Part shown: positions 49,977-60,738 of the stretch, one piece after another
Layout: every line of letters starts with the position of its first letter
Position numbering within the stretch: position 1 is the stretch's first letter
Source of the DNA: Alphaproteobacteria bacterium Ga0077535
GTDB taxonomy: Bacteria > Pseudomonadota > Alphaproteobacteria > Caulobacterales > Aquidulcibacteraceae
Length of the DNA: 64,000 bases
Assembly: GCA_001464425.1 (NCBI GenBank)
Contig: LNEK01000016.1
Location: 1-64,000 of the forward strand
Direction of reading: 5' to 3'
Program-made: the position numbers and the translations under genes
The notes under the pieces: generated by a model
What the model was told of the DNA's origin: nothing
Seen by the model: only the letters and a program-made list of their open reading frames with translations
Databases searched by the model: none

Positions 49977-50476
49977 ATATGACGCGCTTGCATCACATCT
50001 TTGCTGCAGAGGCTCCTCGCCTACGCCGCTTCTTGGAGCGCTGGTCGCCCAGTCGGGCCGAGGACCTCACACAAGAGAGCTTCGCCCGCCTCTGCGCCAG
50101 CGACGTGGCCAACATCGAATCTCCGCGCGCATTCCTGTTTCAGACAGCGAGGCGCTTGGCGATGAACGAGGCGCGCCACGACCGCATCGTGCCGATGGAA
50201 TTGGTTGCTGATCCCGATGCTGCAGGCGCGGTCTCCGCCGAGCCCTCGCCGGAACGGCAAGTGGAGATCGCCGCCGACGCCGCCCACCTGCACCGCGTGC
50301 TGGATGAGCTTCCGTCCCACAAGCGCGAGGCGCTCCTCCTCTTCAAGCTCGACGGCTTCTCGCATAAGGAGATTGGCGAACGGCTCGGCGTCTCGCCGCG
50401 CACGGTCGAGCGCTACATCTCGGATGCGTTCTCCCATTGCCACCTTGCCTTCAAGGCCCGGGCGGGCGAGGAGTGA
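49973..50476 (+). CDS. ECF (FecI-like) sigma factor
   Basis: RAEDLTQESFARLC; LPSHKREALLLFKLDGFSHKEIGERLGVSPRTVERYISDA. Confidence 0.93.
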   Translation: MNMTRLHHIFAAEAPRLRRFLERWSPSRAEDLTQESFARLCASDVANIESPRAFLFQTARRLAMNEARHDRIVPMELVADPDAAGAVSAEPSPERQVEIAADAAHLHRVLDELPSHKREALLLFKLDGFSHKEIGERLGVSPRTVERYISDAFSHCHLAFKARAGEE

Positions 50477-50493
50477 GTCCAAACGGCGATCCC

Positions 50494-51480
50494 ATGGGCG
50501 AACGGTCGGACTTGAGCCAGGAGGAAGAGGAAGCGAGCCGTTGGCTCGTGCGCCTCGAATCACCCGATGTCAGCCTCGACGACCACAGGCGCTTTCGCGC
50601 TTGGCTCGACGCCTCCGACGAAAACCGCAACGCTTACCAAGCGCTCAGCCGCACCTGGGACCGGCTCGACGCGTTGCGCGGCATTCCGCGTGAAATTAAA
50701 CGCCGGACGATCGGGCGCCGCACCTTGGCGCTCGCCGGCATGGGTGCAGTTGCAGCGGTTTTCGCTGGATTTTTGATCCTGCGCGGGTCCGCGCTCGATC
50801 CGCCGGACGCAATTTACGTCACCGCTGCGGGCGAACGCGAAACCGTGCGCTTGGACGACGGTTCCACCGTGGAGCTCGACGCTGGCACTCGCATCGTTGT
50901 GCGCTTCGCCGCCGAACGCCGCGACGTGCAGTTACAGTCGGGCGCTGCCCTCTTCAATGTCGCCCACGATGCCGACCGGCCCTTTACGGTTGAGACGGAG
51001 TATGGCGCGGTGCGCGTGCGCGGCACGTCCTTTCTGGTGAAGCTCGGCCCCGCCAATATGCGCGCCACCATCATAGAAGGCCGGGTTGAAGGCCGAGCCC
51101 GCCGCGGCGGGCTCCTCTCTGGACTCACTCAGAACTCAGACGCAACGCCCGCGATTGCGAGCGCCAACCAGGAACTCACTTTCGAGTCTGCCAGCGTCAG
51201 CGTGGCCGATATCGCCCCGCAGACCGCGCAACGGCGTCTCGCTTGGCGCGATGGCATGCTCGCCTTCGATGGCGAGACCTTGGCCGAGGCCGCCGCCGAA
51301 GTCGAACGCCAGACCGGGACGCGCTTTACATTCGCCGATCCCGCGCTCAGGGACTTGCGCGTCGGCGGCTATATCGATGCGCGCGACAGCGCCGCTTTCA
51401 CGCAATTGCTGCGCGACAGCTTAGGCGTCGCCGCCGAACCAGGCGCTGACGACGTCATCGTCTTGCGCCGCGCCAGCTGA
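50494..51480 (+). CDS. FecR-family anti-sigma regulator
   Basis: EEASRWLVRLESPDVSLDDHRRFRAWLDASDENRNAYQALSRTW; AAGERETVRLDDGSTVELDAGT; VRVRGTSFLV. Confidence 0.95.
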   Translation: MGERSDLSQEEEEASRWLVRLESPDVSLDDHRRFRAWLDASDENRNAYQALSRTWDRLDALRGIPREIKRRTIGRRTLALAGMGAVAAVFAGFLILRGSALDPPDAIYVTAAGERETVRLDDGSTVELDAGTRIVVRFAAERRDVQLQSGAALFNVAHDADRPFTVETEYGAVRVRGTSFLVKLGPANMRATIIEGRVEGRARRGGLLSGLTQNSDATPAIASANQELTFESASVSVADIAPQTAQRRLAWRDGMLAFDGETLAEAAAEVERQTGTRFTFADPALRDLRVGGYIDARDSAAFTQLLRDSLGVAAEPGADDVIVLRRAS

Positions 51481-51573
51481 AATAAAGTCGCTCAGAGCTG
51501 CGGGGTTTTTCGCCCTCAAGTGTCTTCCGCTCAAGGACCGCCCGTCAGAGGCGGCGTTGTTGGGGGAAGACGT

Positions 51574-54500
51574 ATGAAAGCCAAAGCTGGCGCGGGAACA
51601 CCGCGAAAATCTTGGGGCGCCTCGCTGCGTGTGCTGGCCGCCGCCGTCGCCGCCGCGAGCGGCATGTCGAGCCATGCCCAGCCGCAAGAACCGCCGCAGC
51701 AGATTGCTGAAACGCGTTTGTCGTTCGACATTCCCGCGCAACCGCTCTCGTCTGCGCTTTCGGAATACGCCCGCCAGTCGGGCGTTCGCGTGCTCTTCGC
51801 ATATGATGACCTCAGCGGCGCGCGGGCCCCGGCGCTGCGCGGCGCTTTCACCCGCGAGGAGGCGCTTTCTCGCCTTCTCGCCGGCTCTAATATTGCCGGC
51901 CATATCGACAATGCCGGCGTCGTGCGCCTGGAGCGGCGCGCCCGCCCCCAGCCGATCGGCGCTGAAGCGCCGCTCCCAAGCGCTGATCAGTCCGAAACAG
52001 TCAGCGCACAGCAAAACCGCGATCGCGCCAACGACGGCGCCGCCGACGCCGACAGCGAAGAAGAGATCGTCGTCACCGGCACCCGCTTGCGGGGACAAGG
52101 CCCCTCTCCGGTCACCATCATCGATCGCGAGCAGATCGTCGAAAGCGGCGCATCGACTGTCACGCAACTCATGCAGACGCTGCCGCAGAACTTCGGCGGC
52201 GGCCCGAATGAAGCGACCCGCTCGGGCGACGGAACCAACAACCTGCTTCAAGGCTCAAGCATCAATCTCAGAGGTCTTGGCGCCGACTCCACACTCATAC
52301 TCGTAAATGGCCGGCGTGTTAGCACGACCGGCACGGGAAATGGCCTTTTCGTCGATGTCAGCACCATCCCTGTTTCTGCGATCGAGCGCGTCGAAGTGCT
52401 CACTGACGGTGCGTCCGCCATATACGGATCAGACGCCATTGGCGGCGTGGTCAACTTCATCCTCCGCGATGACTTCACCGGCGCGGAAACCACGGCGCGT
52501 TATGGCGCAGCCTATGACGGCGCCGCCGCCGAGTTTAATGCGTCGCAAGTCCTTGGTTGGGCCCGAGATCGCGCCCGCGTCTTCGCGGTTTATGACCATT
52601 ACAGGCGCGATCCACTCGCCAACGCGGATCGCGACTTTGCGGCCAGCAGCGACCTCCGGCCCTTTGGCGGATCGGACTTCAGTCTGAACAACGCCAACCC
52701 GGCAACCGTCGTCTTCCCAATCCTTGCGGGAGTGCCGTCCGGCCAAGATGGCGCTGGTCTCACAGCCGGCGATTTCCTTGTGGGACAGCCCAATCTGCAC
52801 AACAACAATGCCGGCCAAGACATTCTTGGCGAGCAGGAGCGCAACAGCTTCTACATCTCCGGCGCCGTGGAGCTCAGTCCGTCTCTGGAAGTGTTTGCCG
52901 AAGCGCGCACGTCGCAGCGTGAGTACCGGCGCCAGTCGGGCGGCGCGATTGGCTCCTTCATCACCGTTCCCGCGACGCACCCCGGATTCGTCGAGTTGGC
53001 GCCTGGCGCCACCATGATGATGCTCAACTACAACTTCATCGATGACTTGGGTCCGATCATCGCCACAGGCGGCAACGACAGCTTTGGCTTCGTCACGGGG
53101 CTGAGCGCTGATCTGAGCGAGACCTGGACCTTCGAACTGACCGGGATCTGGGGACGAGAGAACGGCCTCTATCGCACGGACAATGTCGTGAACCGCGCGC
53201 GCCTCAACGAGGCGTTGGGCGCGGCCGACGCCGATCCCGCATTCGACCCGGCCGTCGACGGCTACTTCAATCCATTGGGCGATGGATCACACTCACCCGT
53301 CGACGTGATCGACTACATCCGGGGCTGGGCCGAAACCGAGTATCGGTCTGAGATGGACGGCATTGGCGTCGAGGCCAGCGGCGAACTGTTCAGCCTTCCC
53401 GCGGGTGCAGTGAGCATCGCGCTGGGTGCTGAGTATCGTGAGGAGAGCTATCGCTCCCGTACGGTTGAATTTACGTCAGGGCTCGCACCCAGGTCGATCG
53501 ACTCTCCTGCGGAGACACGCGACGTGCTGGCCTATTTTGCCGAAGCACGCGTACCGCTCGTCGCCCCCGATCACGGCGTCTTCGGGATCCACCGCCTTGA
53601 TCTTTCTTTCGCCGCACGCCACGAGGACACCAGCAACGGCGGCGCTGACACCACGCCGAAGATTGGTCTTACGTGGTCCCCACTTGAAGGTCTCACTTTC
53701 CGGTCAGCGTGGGGTGAATCCTTCAAATCGCCGGCCCTGACTGAGACGGTCGCAGGATCGCAAGCGGCCCTAGTGTTTCCTATCGCCGACCCAGCGTCCG
53801 GCACCGGGTCGACGACCACCCTCATCCTTCAAGGCACCAATCCGGACCTGATTTCGGAGCGTGCCGAAACATGGACCGCCGGCCTCACGCTTCGGCCACC
53901 GAGCGTTCCCGGATTCTCATTCGACCTGAATTGGTTCCGAATCGATTTTCGGGATCGCATCGCATCTGCGGCCAATCCTTTTACGGTTCTGACTAATCCA
54001 ACCCTCTATGCGCCGATCATCATCCGCGACCCGGATGACGCGCTCGTCCAAAGCTATCTCGACGCGCCATTCTTTATACCGATCGGCCCGACGCCACCGG
54101 CCTCCGAAGTCGGCGCCATTGTCGATGCGAGGCTGCGCAACCTCTCCCGGTCACTTGTGAGCGGCTTCGACTTCAGCATCACGCAGCGCTTCGCTGCCTT
54201 CGGTGGAGAGGTCGATGCCTCGCTCACAGGCAGCTACATCCTGGATTTCGAGCAGTCGTTCAGCGACACCGCGCCCGCGGTCGATCTGGTGGACACCGCC
54301 AACAACCCGATCGACTGGCGCTTGCGCGGGCTGATCGGCTGGCGGCGCGAGAATCTCAGCGCATCGCTCGCTGTCAATTACGCCGATGACTACCGGGACA
54401 CGACATATGATCGGCGCGTGTCCGCCTCGACCACCGTCGATCTATCTCTCGCGTATGTGTTTGACGGACCAGACGTGGAGGCGCGCCTTAACGTCCGGAA

Positions 54501-54615
54501 CCTCTTCAACGAAGACCCGCCGTTCCTGAACAACCCGATCGGCGTCGGCTACGACCCCGAGAACGCTGACGCCATGGGCCGTTTCATCTCGCTGCAGCTG
54601 ACGAAAACATGGTGA
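51574..54615 (+). CDS. TonB-dependent receptor with N-terminal STN domain
   Basis: STN: LSFDIPAQPLSSALSEYARQSGVRVLFAYDDL; plug: TLILVNGRRVS, DGASAIYGSDAIGGVVNFILR. Confidence 0.95.
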   Translation: MKAKAGAGTPRKSWGASLRVLAAAVAAASGMSSHAQPQEPPQQIAETRLSFDIPAQPLSSALSEYARQSGVRVLFAYDDLSGARAPALRGAFTREEALSRLLAGSNIAGHIDNAGVVRLERRARPQPIGAEAPLPSADQSETVSAQQNRDRANDGAADADSEEEIVVTGTRLRGQGPSPVTIIDREQIVESGASTVTQLMQTLPQNFGGGPNEATRSGDGTNNLLQGSSINLRGLGADSTLILVNGRRVSTTGTGNGLFVDVSTIPVSAIERVEVLTDGASAIYGSDAIGGVVNFILRDDFTGAETTARYGAAYDGAAAEFNASQVLGWARDRARVFAVYDHYRRDPLANADRDFAASSDLRPFGGSDFSLNNANPATVVFPILAGVPSGQDGAGLTAGDFLVGQPNLHNNNAGQDILGEQERNSFYISGAVELSPSLEVFAEARTSQREYRRQSGGAIGSFITVPATHPGFVELAPGATMMMLNYNFIDDLGPIIATGGNDSFGFVTGLSADLSETWTFELTGIWGRENGLYRTDNVVNRARLNEALGAADADPAFDPAVDGYFNPLGDGSHSPVDVIDYIRGWAETEYRSEMDGIGVEASGELFSLPAGAVSIALGAEYREESYRSRTVEFTSGLAPRSIDSPAETRDVLAYFAEARVPLVAPDHGVFGIHRLDLSFAARHEDTSNGGADTTPKIGLTWSPLEGLTFRSAWGESFKSPALTETVAGSQAALVFPIADPASGTGSTTTLILQGTNPDLISERAETWTAGLTLRPPSVPGFSFDLNWFRIDFRDRIASAANPFTVLTNPTLYAPIIIRDPDDALVQSYLDAPFFIPIGPTPPASEVGAIVDARLRNLSRSLVSGFDFSITQRFAAFGGEVDASLTGSYILDFEQSFSDTAPAVDLVDTANNPIDWRLRGLIGWRRENLSASLAVNYADDYRDTTYDRRVSASTTVDLSLAYVFDGPDVEARLNVRNLFNEDPPFLNNPIGVGYDPENADAMGRFISLQLTKTW

Positions 54616-54621
54616 TACGGG

Positions 54622-56763
54622 ATGCGTATTCTAGCTCTCGTCGCCGCATTGTCGGCCCTCGCGTCCGCGTCACCTGCTTCTGCCCAACGTAGCCGCGACC
54701 ACGTTGACGAAATATCAGTTGCATTGCTCACGTTGCGCGAAGCCGCAGGACTAAGCGTCTCCCCGGACGGCCGTCACGTTGCCTTTCAAGTTCGTTGGGC
54801 CGATCCGACCGAGAACACCTATCACGCTGAATGGCGACTCTTGGAGCTCCATCGGCCAAGCGAGACCGCGCTCATAACGCGTGGCGGCGGGATGCCGTAT
54901 GGCGCCTCAGTCCACAATCAGCAGCGTATGGCTGTTTGGGTCACGCTTGCGCCCCGGTGGTCGCCCGATGGCGAATGGATTGCGTATCTCCGCCGCGACG
55001 GTGATGTAACCCAAGTGTGGCGCGCCCGAATAGATGGGTCTCGCGTCGAACAGGTAACTCACGACACCGGCAGCGTCATAGACTTTCTGTGGTCCATCGA
55101 TGGACAGACGCTGATCTACGATGCGGGTCCGTCAGATCGTGACATGCGGGAGGCCTTCGATCGCGAAAGTGCGGTGGGCTTTCTGCTGGACGATCGCTTC
55201 GATCCCGTATCTTCATGGTCGCCCATCCGTGGCAATGGCGCCGTTCCAGACCCGCCGTGCTGTCGCGCAGTCAACGTAGAGACAGGCGTTGCCCGAGCGG
55301 CGACGCAACGCGAAGTCCAACGGTTCACGGCGGCGCGGCCGCAGTCCGGACTCAACGATGCACCCGGCATGACGCACATGTGGGGCGTCCGAAACGCTGG
55401 CGCACCACCCGGCGTCGCGGCGTTCGATGGCGAACCCGACCTCGTGCGATGGAGGCAGGCCTTTGCAAGCGGAGACACTGCGGTTTTCGCGCTGTCCGAC
55501 GCAAACTTGCGCGGTCGTAACGCGCCAGTACGCCTATCTGCGCGAATCAATCACGGCGCTTCCTTCGTTCCCTGTGCTGCCGAAGCTTGCGCCGGATGGC
55601 TTATCGAGGCTTGGCAGGCGAGTGATGGCGACATCGTGTTCCTGCGCCGCGAGGGCTGGGCGTTCACGACATTCGCCTTCTACAGGTGGCGACCGTCGAC
55701 CGGCGACGTGCGGCAAATATCCTCTACGCTAGAAATCTGGTTCGAGTGCGCGCAAGCATCTGACCGCCTGATCTGCTTCACCGAGGGATCGCTGTCTCCC
55801 CAGACGATGGTCTCTCTCGACATGCAGAGCGGCCAGACTTCGCAGCTGCTCGATCTTAACCCCGACTTTCCGCGGCGCCAGCTTGCACCGGCGGAGCGCT
55901 TAGAGTGGCGGTCGCCCGCGGGCAGTCCGACGTACGCTTATTTCGTCCGCCCCCGTTCGCAAATGCCTCTGGGCGGCTACCCGCTGGTGATCGTTCACTA
56001 TCGCCCGCGCGGCTTTCTCCGTGGCGGCTCGGGCGACTTCAGTCCCATCCAAGCTTATGCCGCCGCCGGCATCGCCGTGCTCGCTGTCGATCGCCCCGAA
56101 CCCTGGGATCTCTACGCGAGGAATGTGGATGATGACGAGACTGAGCGCGCGAACTTCGAAGGCAGTCGGCTTCGCCGCGATATCCACGCCGCGCTACTGA
56201 GCGGGATTGATACACTGGTGACGAGAGGAGATGTAAACCCTGCACGCGTGGGCATCACCGGCCTCAGCGACGGCTCGGCATCAACCGCCTTTGCGATCAA
56301 TCATTCAGATCGATTCCGAGCGGCGTCCATCTCTGGCGGCGCTTGGGAGCCAATCCTGTTTGCAATGTCCTCCCCGCAGCAACGCGCCTTTTATTCAAGC
56401 TTAGGCATAGGCGCACCAGGGTCGGCAGAGGATCGGCATTGGAACGACCTCTCGATCGCGCGTAACGCGGCCCACATAACGACGCCCCTGCTCATTCAAA
56501 CAGCTGACTCCGAACTCGGCATGATGTTGGACCCGCTGGTCATGCTGCAGGCCCATGATAAGCCGGTGGAGGCCTACGTCTTCCCGGACGAATACCACGT
56601 CCCATGGCAGCCCGCGCATCGGCTTGCGATGTACCGGCGCAATCTTGATTGGATGAGGTTCTGGCTCCAAGAGTTCGAGGACCGCTCTCCGGAAAAGGAA
56701 GAACAGTATCGTCGCTGGCGCGCTATGCGCGATGGGGCACGCGAACAAGCTCGCCGGCCTTAA
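54622..56763 (+). CDS. Atxe2-family lasso-peptide isopeptidase (S9-like)
   Basis: Beta-propeller N-half, C-terminal hydrolase RVGITGLSDGSASTAFAINHSDRFRAASISGG and DEYHVPWQPAHRLAMYRRNLDWMRFWL; position in lasso cluster. Confidence 0.88.
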   Translation: MRILALVAALSALASASPASAQRSRDHVDEISVALLTLREAAGLSVSPDGRHVAFQVRWADPTENTYHAEWRLLELHRPSETALITRGGGMPYGASVHNQQRMAVWVTLAPRWSPDGEWIAYLRRDGDVTQVWRARIDGSRVEQVTHDTGSVIDFLWSIDGQTLIYDAGPSDRDMREAFDRESAVGFLLDDRFDPVSSWSPIRGNGAVPDPPCCRAVNVETGVARAATQREVQRFTAARPQSGLNDAPGMTHMWGVRNAGAPPGVAAFDGEPDLVRWRQAFASGDTAVFALSDANLRGRNAPVRLSARINHGASFVPCAAEACAGWLIEAWQASDGDIVFLRREGWAFTTFAFYRWRPSTGDVRQISSTLEIWFECAQASDRLICFTEGSLSPQTMVSLDMQSGQTSQLLDLNPDFPRRQLAPAERLEWRSPAGSPTYAYFVRPRSQMPLGGYPLVIVHYRPRGFLRGGSGDFSPIQAYAAAGIAVLAVDRPEPWDLYARNVDDDETERANFEGSRLRRDIHAALLSGIDTLVTRGDVNPARVGITGLSDGSASTAFAINHSDRFRAASISGGAWEPILFAMSSPQQRAFYSSLGIGAPGSAEDRHWNDLSIARNAAHITTPLLIQTADSELGMMLDPLVMLQAHDKPVEAYVFPDEYHVPWQPAHRLAMYRRNLDWMRFWLQEFEDRSPEKEEQYRRWRAMRDGAREQARRP

Positions 56764-58363
56764 CCTCGACCATGGCGTCCACAGCGCTGAACGCAGTCTG
56801 GCGGTGCGCCACGATCACCATCGTTGCGCATCGCCTACTCTCTACAATCTTGCGCATGGTGGTTTGCTCTGCCTCTGGATCGAGCGCAGACGTCGCCTCG
56901 TCAAAGAGGTAAAGACCCGCCGGCTTCAAGATCGCCCGCGCCAATGCCACGCGCTGTCGCTCGCCTCCCGAAAGCCGCGCCCCTCGTTCTCCGACGCGCG
57001 TCTCCAGTCCTTCCGGCAATTGTTTGAGGAGAGTATCCAGGCCGACGATCGCGACCGCGCGCGCAATCTCCTCCTCAGTCGCATCGCGCCCGAACTCAAT
57101 ATTGGCGCGAATGCTGGCATCGAGCAGAAATGTCTCCTGCAAGGCAATCGCCATGACCGTCGAATCGCCCGGAGATGCTCCGGCGACACTGACCTCGCCC
57201 TCTGCGGGACTAACCTGGCCAGTAAGCAGTCTGACCACTGTCGACTTGCCCGCGCCACTCGCTCCCTTAAGTCCCATTTTGACGCCACCGTCGCAGACGA
57301 AGTTCGCCGCACGCAGGACTTCGCGCCCGGTATCGTAAGCAACAGCGACATTTACCAGGCGCACCGTCGCGGCCGACGTGTCCGTTGCGGACGATCGCTT
57401 CCATAACTTTCCCGGCTGGAATAACGGTTCAACGAGCGCTAGCGCGAGAATCAGATCCCGGAAGGCCTGCGCAGCCATCTCCAACGGCCGCAGCAAGGAC
57501 GCGAACGTCACGCTGGCGAACACAACTAAGGTAACTCTCTCGGACGCATCCTGCGCGGATGTCCATGCAAGCCATAGAAGCCCTCCCAGGGCCGCAGCAT
57601 AAACAGCTACATTCAACCCAGCCGCGCCGGCGCGTAGGCGAACCAACAACCAGGACCATTTGGTCGCTCGCGACAAAGACTGCTTGAGGCCGCGTCGGAC
57701 AAACTCATCGGCCTCAAAGGCCCGCACCACCTCCTTGTTGCCGATCGCATCGGCAAAGCGTCGAGCTGTCTCAACGCGCGCCGCAGTGGCAGCTCCCGCG
57801 GTGCGTGTCATGCTTCTCGCGCGCCAGCAGGCGGCCGCCAAGTAGAGCGGCGCGTAGGCCAACATTACCAGCGCCAATGTGAGATGGCCCAGGCTCGCAA
57901 TGAGGACTGCCGCGCTTGCTGAGGCAAGCAGTACCGCAGGCGCCGTGAAGACAAGATGCTGGAACAGGAGCCTACAGCCCGCGAGCGCATTCCCGAGCGC
58001 CTGCATCTCGGCGCCGAGCCCCGCGCGGGCGTGCCTTCTCAATGCGTCGGTGAAGACCGAAAGCGTGAGCGTTTGCTCCAGCCGCAATTCGGCTTCGGCG
58101 TGGCATCGCCACTTCAAGACATCGAGCGCCTGCGCCACAACACCCAATACGACCGCCGCTATGAGCACCAGATAGCCGTTGCTGGAGTTCGCAGGCGTTA
58201 CCGCGAACGCCAGCGCAGCGGCGGCAGCAGCCCCGGCGATCGCGCTGAGGGCCATCAAGCCTACGCCAACGAACGTCGCGCGACGTGCTGCGGCATCCAG
58301 TGCGTTGAGCACCAGGCCAGATGCAGCTTGCAAAACGCTGATCGGCCCGCTCGCCACCGTCAT
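56723..58363 (-). CDS. ABC transporter (permease-ATPase fusion), lasso peptide exporter (D protein)
   Basis: TM domain then GLKGASGAGKSTVVRLLTG, RLSGGERQRVALARAILKPAGLYLFDEATSALD. Confidence 0.93.
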   Translation of the reverse strand: MTVASGPISVLQAASGLVLNALDAAARRATFVGVGLMALSAIAGAAAAAALAFAVTPANSSNGYLVLIAAVVLGVVAQALDVLKWRCHAEAELRLEQTLTLSVFTDALRRHARAGLGAEMQALGNALAGCRLLFQHLVFTAPAVLLASASAAVLIASLGHLTLALVMLAYAPLYLAAACWRARSMTRTAGAATAARVETARRFADAIGNKEVVRAFEADEFVRRGLKQSLSRATKWSWLLVRLRAGAAGLNVAVYAAALGGLLWLAWTSAQDASERVTLVVFASVTFASLLRPLEMAAQAFRDLILALALVEPLFQPGKLWKRSSATDTSAATVRLVNVAVAYDTGREVLRAANFVCDGGVKMGLKGASGAGKSTVVRLLTGQVSPAEGEVSVAGASPGDSTVMAIALQETFLLDASIRANIEFGRDATEEEIARAVAIVGLDTLLKQLPEGLETRVGERGARLSGGERQRVALARAILKPAGLYLFDEATSALDPEAEQTTMRKIVESRRCATMVIVAHRQTAFSAVDAMVEVKAGELVRVPHRA

Positions 58364-60087
58364 GCAGCAATTGTGGCGCGGGCAGCGCTCCAAGCACTCG
58401 CCCACGCTTCGACAGCATACAATTGCAGCAGAAGAAGTTCTCGACCGTCACGCGGGTCGCCCGCCCGCGGAAGATCCCGTTCAACGGCCGTCGAATTGAC
58501 TATGCCGTGCTTTACCAGTGCGCCATCGAGAAGTTGCTCTCTGATCTGGAGAGCATTTGCGGCGCAAACCTCGGCGTAGTAGCCGTCCATCGCACCCTTT
58601 CCGGTCCTCCCGATAATCTGACTCGGCACGATGTCTTCGAAGGCCTCCCTCAACAGCGTCCGATCGCGGCCGCGGTCGGAGAGCACCCAAGAGGGAATGC
58701 GCAGGACCGCCTCTATGATTGGCTGGCTAACCATGACCAGTTCGGTGTCGACGAAGTCCGCGCGTCGATATGGATAGGACAGGTTTAGACAGTCTAGGAC
58801 TGCCCAAGCGTGCAACCGCTTTCCAGGCGAGAACTCAACGTCCTTGAACCACGGATGGTCACGCAACCAACCAGCTCCAGGACTGCCAAGGTCAGCCGCT
58901 AAGTACGGATTGCGCATAGACGCCGCCGGATCAAATGTCCCCGATCCGTACGCCAACCGCCATCCCTCTCGCACGATTGTCCATAGCGACGTGCGCGCGA
59001 GCCGCGCATTGTCTAACGCGACCCTCAATGCTCCGGGCGACAGCCCATGACTCAGGAAATAATCCGCGCAATAGGTCTTCGCCCGCAGCTGGAAGAAGAG
59101 CCCATCACCGCCCGCGCCCGACGTGCACACGCTGGGCTTCAAACGTTGCGCGGCGGTTAGCTCCGCGTCATCGTTCTCGATCGAAAACACATAGCCGAGC
59201 GGGCGCGGCTGGTCAGTGACCTCCAAGGCGCGTTCTATTCGCACGTCGCTCGGCTTGAACTCCGAGATCAGCAGCTCCACTCCTGCGGCCTCCGCCGCCA
59301 TGCGTGCATATTTCAGCTCGTCCAGTTCACTGCCGTCGCCTTGCGTGAACGTGAGACAGGTCAGGCGATCAGGGGAGACCGTCTGCCGCAAACAGCTCAA
59401 CACAACGGACGAGTCGAGGCCGCCTGAGAGCAGATGCAGGATCCTGACCTTGTCCCTCGCGAGATCACTCACCGACTGCAACACGGCATCGCGTAACAAG
59501 CGGCGAGCGGCCGTGCGATCTTCGACCAGATCATGGACGAAACTGCCGGGGCGCCAAAGAGCCTCACACTCGCCATCCTCATTTAGACTCGACCCCGGCA
59601 ATAACTCTCGAACACCTGTAAGACCCGAGCGGCCATCCCGAATCCGCGCGTCCTCTACGAACGCCGCGACATCGTTCCAGTCTGGGCCGCTATCTCGCCA
59701 GCCAACTGCGCGTGCGTCCCGCAAATCGGAGAAGACCAACATCGCCCCGCGCCACTTCGCGTAGAAGCAAGGCAAGCGTCCGCTCGGATCCCGAAGCACT
59801 TGCCAACGAACGCCATCGCGCGTCGGCATCGTCGCGACGTAGCGGCCCCAAGTCTTCGAAAGCAAGTCCGAAAGCGCCGAAACCGAAGCGAGCGTTCTGA
59901 AGACGTCTTGGCGATTGTTGGAGTGCAGGTTGCCTACAACGACCAGATCACTTCCATCGATACTATGCGTGGCGACGCCCGCGCGCGCCAACACTAACGC
60001 GCGGGGCGTGCTGAGCGCAGTGAGCCAACCGTCCCCGACTTGAACGCCCAACCCTGCTCGATCGCCTAGTATGATCACGTACCGCAT
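58360..60087 (-). CDS. asparagine synthase-like lasso macrolactam synthetase (C protein)
   Basis: HLLSGGLDSSVVLSCLRQ PP-loop; GRTGKGAMDGYYAEV; operon context. Confidence 0.92.
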   Translation of the reverse strand: MRYVIILGDRAGLGVQVGDGWLTALSTPRALVLARAGVATHSIDGSDLVVVGNLHSNNRQDVFRTLASVSALSDLLSKTWGRYVATMPTRDGVRWQVLRDPSGRLPCFYAKWRGAMLVFSDLRDARAVGWRDSGPDWNDVAAFVEDARIRDGRSGLTGVRELLPGSSLNEDGECEALWRPGSFVHDLVEDRTAARRLLRDAVLQSVSDLARDKVRILHLLSGGLDSSVVLSCLRQTVSPDRLTCLTFTQGDGSELDELKYARMAAEAAGVELLISEFKPSDVRIERALEVTDQPRPLGYVFSIENDDAELTAAQRLKPSVCTSGAGGDGLFFQLRAKTYCADYFLSHGLSPGALRVALDNARLARTSLWTIVREGWRLAYGSGTFDPAASMRNPYLAADLGSPGAGWLRDHPWFKDVEFSPGKRLHAWAVLDCLNLSYPYRRADFVDTELVMVSQPIIEAVLRIPSWVLSDRGRDRTLLREAFEDIVPSQIIGRTGKGAMDGYYAEVCAANALQIREQLLDGALVKHGIVNSTAVERDLPRAGDPRDGRELLLLQLYAVEAWASAWSAARATIAA

Positions 60088-60088
60088 G

Positions 60089-60715
60089 TCACGCCGCCAT
60101 GATGGGTTTGAATGCCCGGATGACGTCAGGATCGTCATTCAGAACGACCCCTTCGTGCTCCAGCCAACAATGCGCAGTGAAAGGAGCGCCCCTCACACCG
60201 AACATCCAAGTCGCGCGAAAGCCTCGCACGGAGAGATAGCGCAGCAATGCCAACGCTTCGAACATGCACGCGTAGTCCCTCGGATAGAGCGGGCGATGCA
60301 CGAGGAAGCTCTGCACGGCTCGATGCAACTCGGGCGCGGCGGCGACGCGTTTGGGTTTGAAATGCACGGCGCGAAGGACGTCCGCGAATGGCATCTGGCG
60401 CAGCGTGCGTGAAGCCCAATGACAAGCGCCGAGCACGCCGGCTGCAAGCAGCGGCGACAGGTCATGTCTGCCAAGCGACGCTTGCCACGGGCTTATTGCG
60501 CTCTCCGATTTGGGTTTGTTGAGGAGACTGCGCGCGCCTAGCGCCGCCCAGACACTGCGCGCCGCCTCGGCACGCACAGCTTGCGCGAAGGCCACAGATC
60601 GCCCCCTTTCGATGCGCAGGTATCGGTCCCTACCGACGTCAAGGATGACAATCCGATTGTCCGCCAACGCCAAATGGACGCCGGCCGCTAGGCCCGTAGA
60701 ATTGAAGCGGGCCAT
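60089..60715 (-). CDS. lasso peptide biosynthesis B protein (RRE + transglutaminase-like protease)
   Basis: YPRDYACMFEALALLRYLSVRGFRATWMFGVRGAPFTAHCWLEHEGVVLNDDPDVIRAF (Cys/His/Asp pattern); PqqD-like N-term LDVGRDRYLRIE. Confidence 0.92.
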   Translation of the reverse strand: MARFNSTGLAAGVHLALADNRIVILDVGRDRYLRIERGRSVAFAQAVRAEAARSVWAALGARSLLNKPKSESAISPWQASLGRHDLSPLLAAGVLGACHWASRTLRQMPFADVLRAVHFKPKRVAAAPELHRAVQSFLVHRPLYPRDYACMFEALALLRYLSVRGFRATWMFGVRGAPFTAHCWLEHEGVVLNDDPDVIRAFKPIMAA

Positions 60716-60738
60716 CAGGCCCGCCTCAACCGACACGC

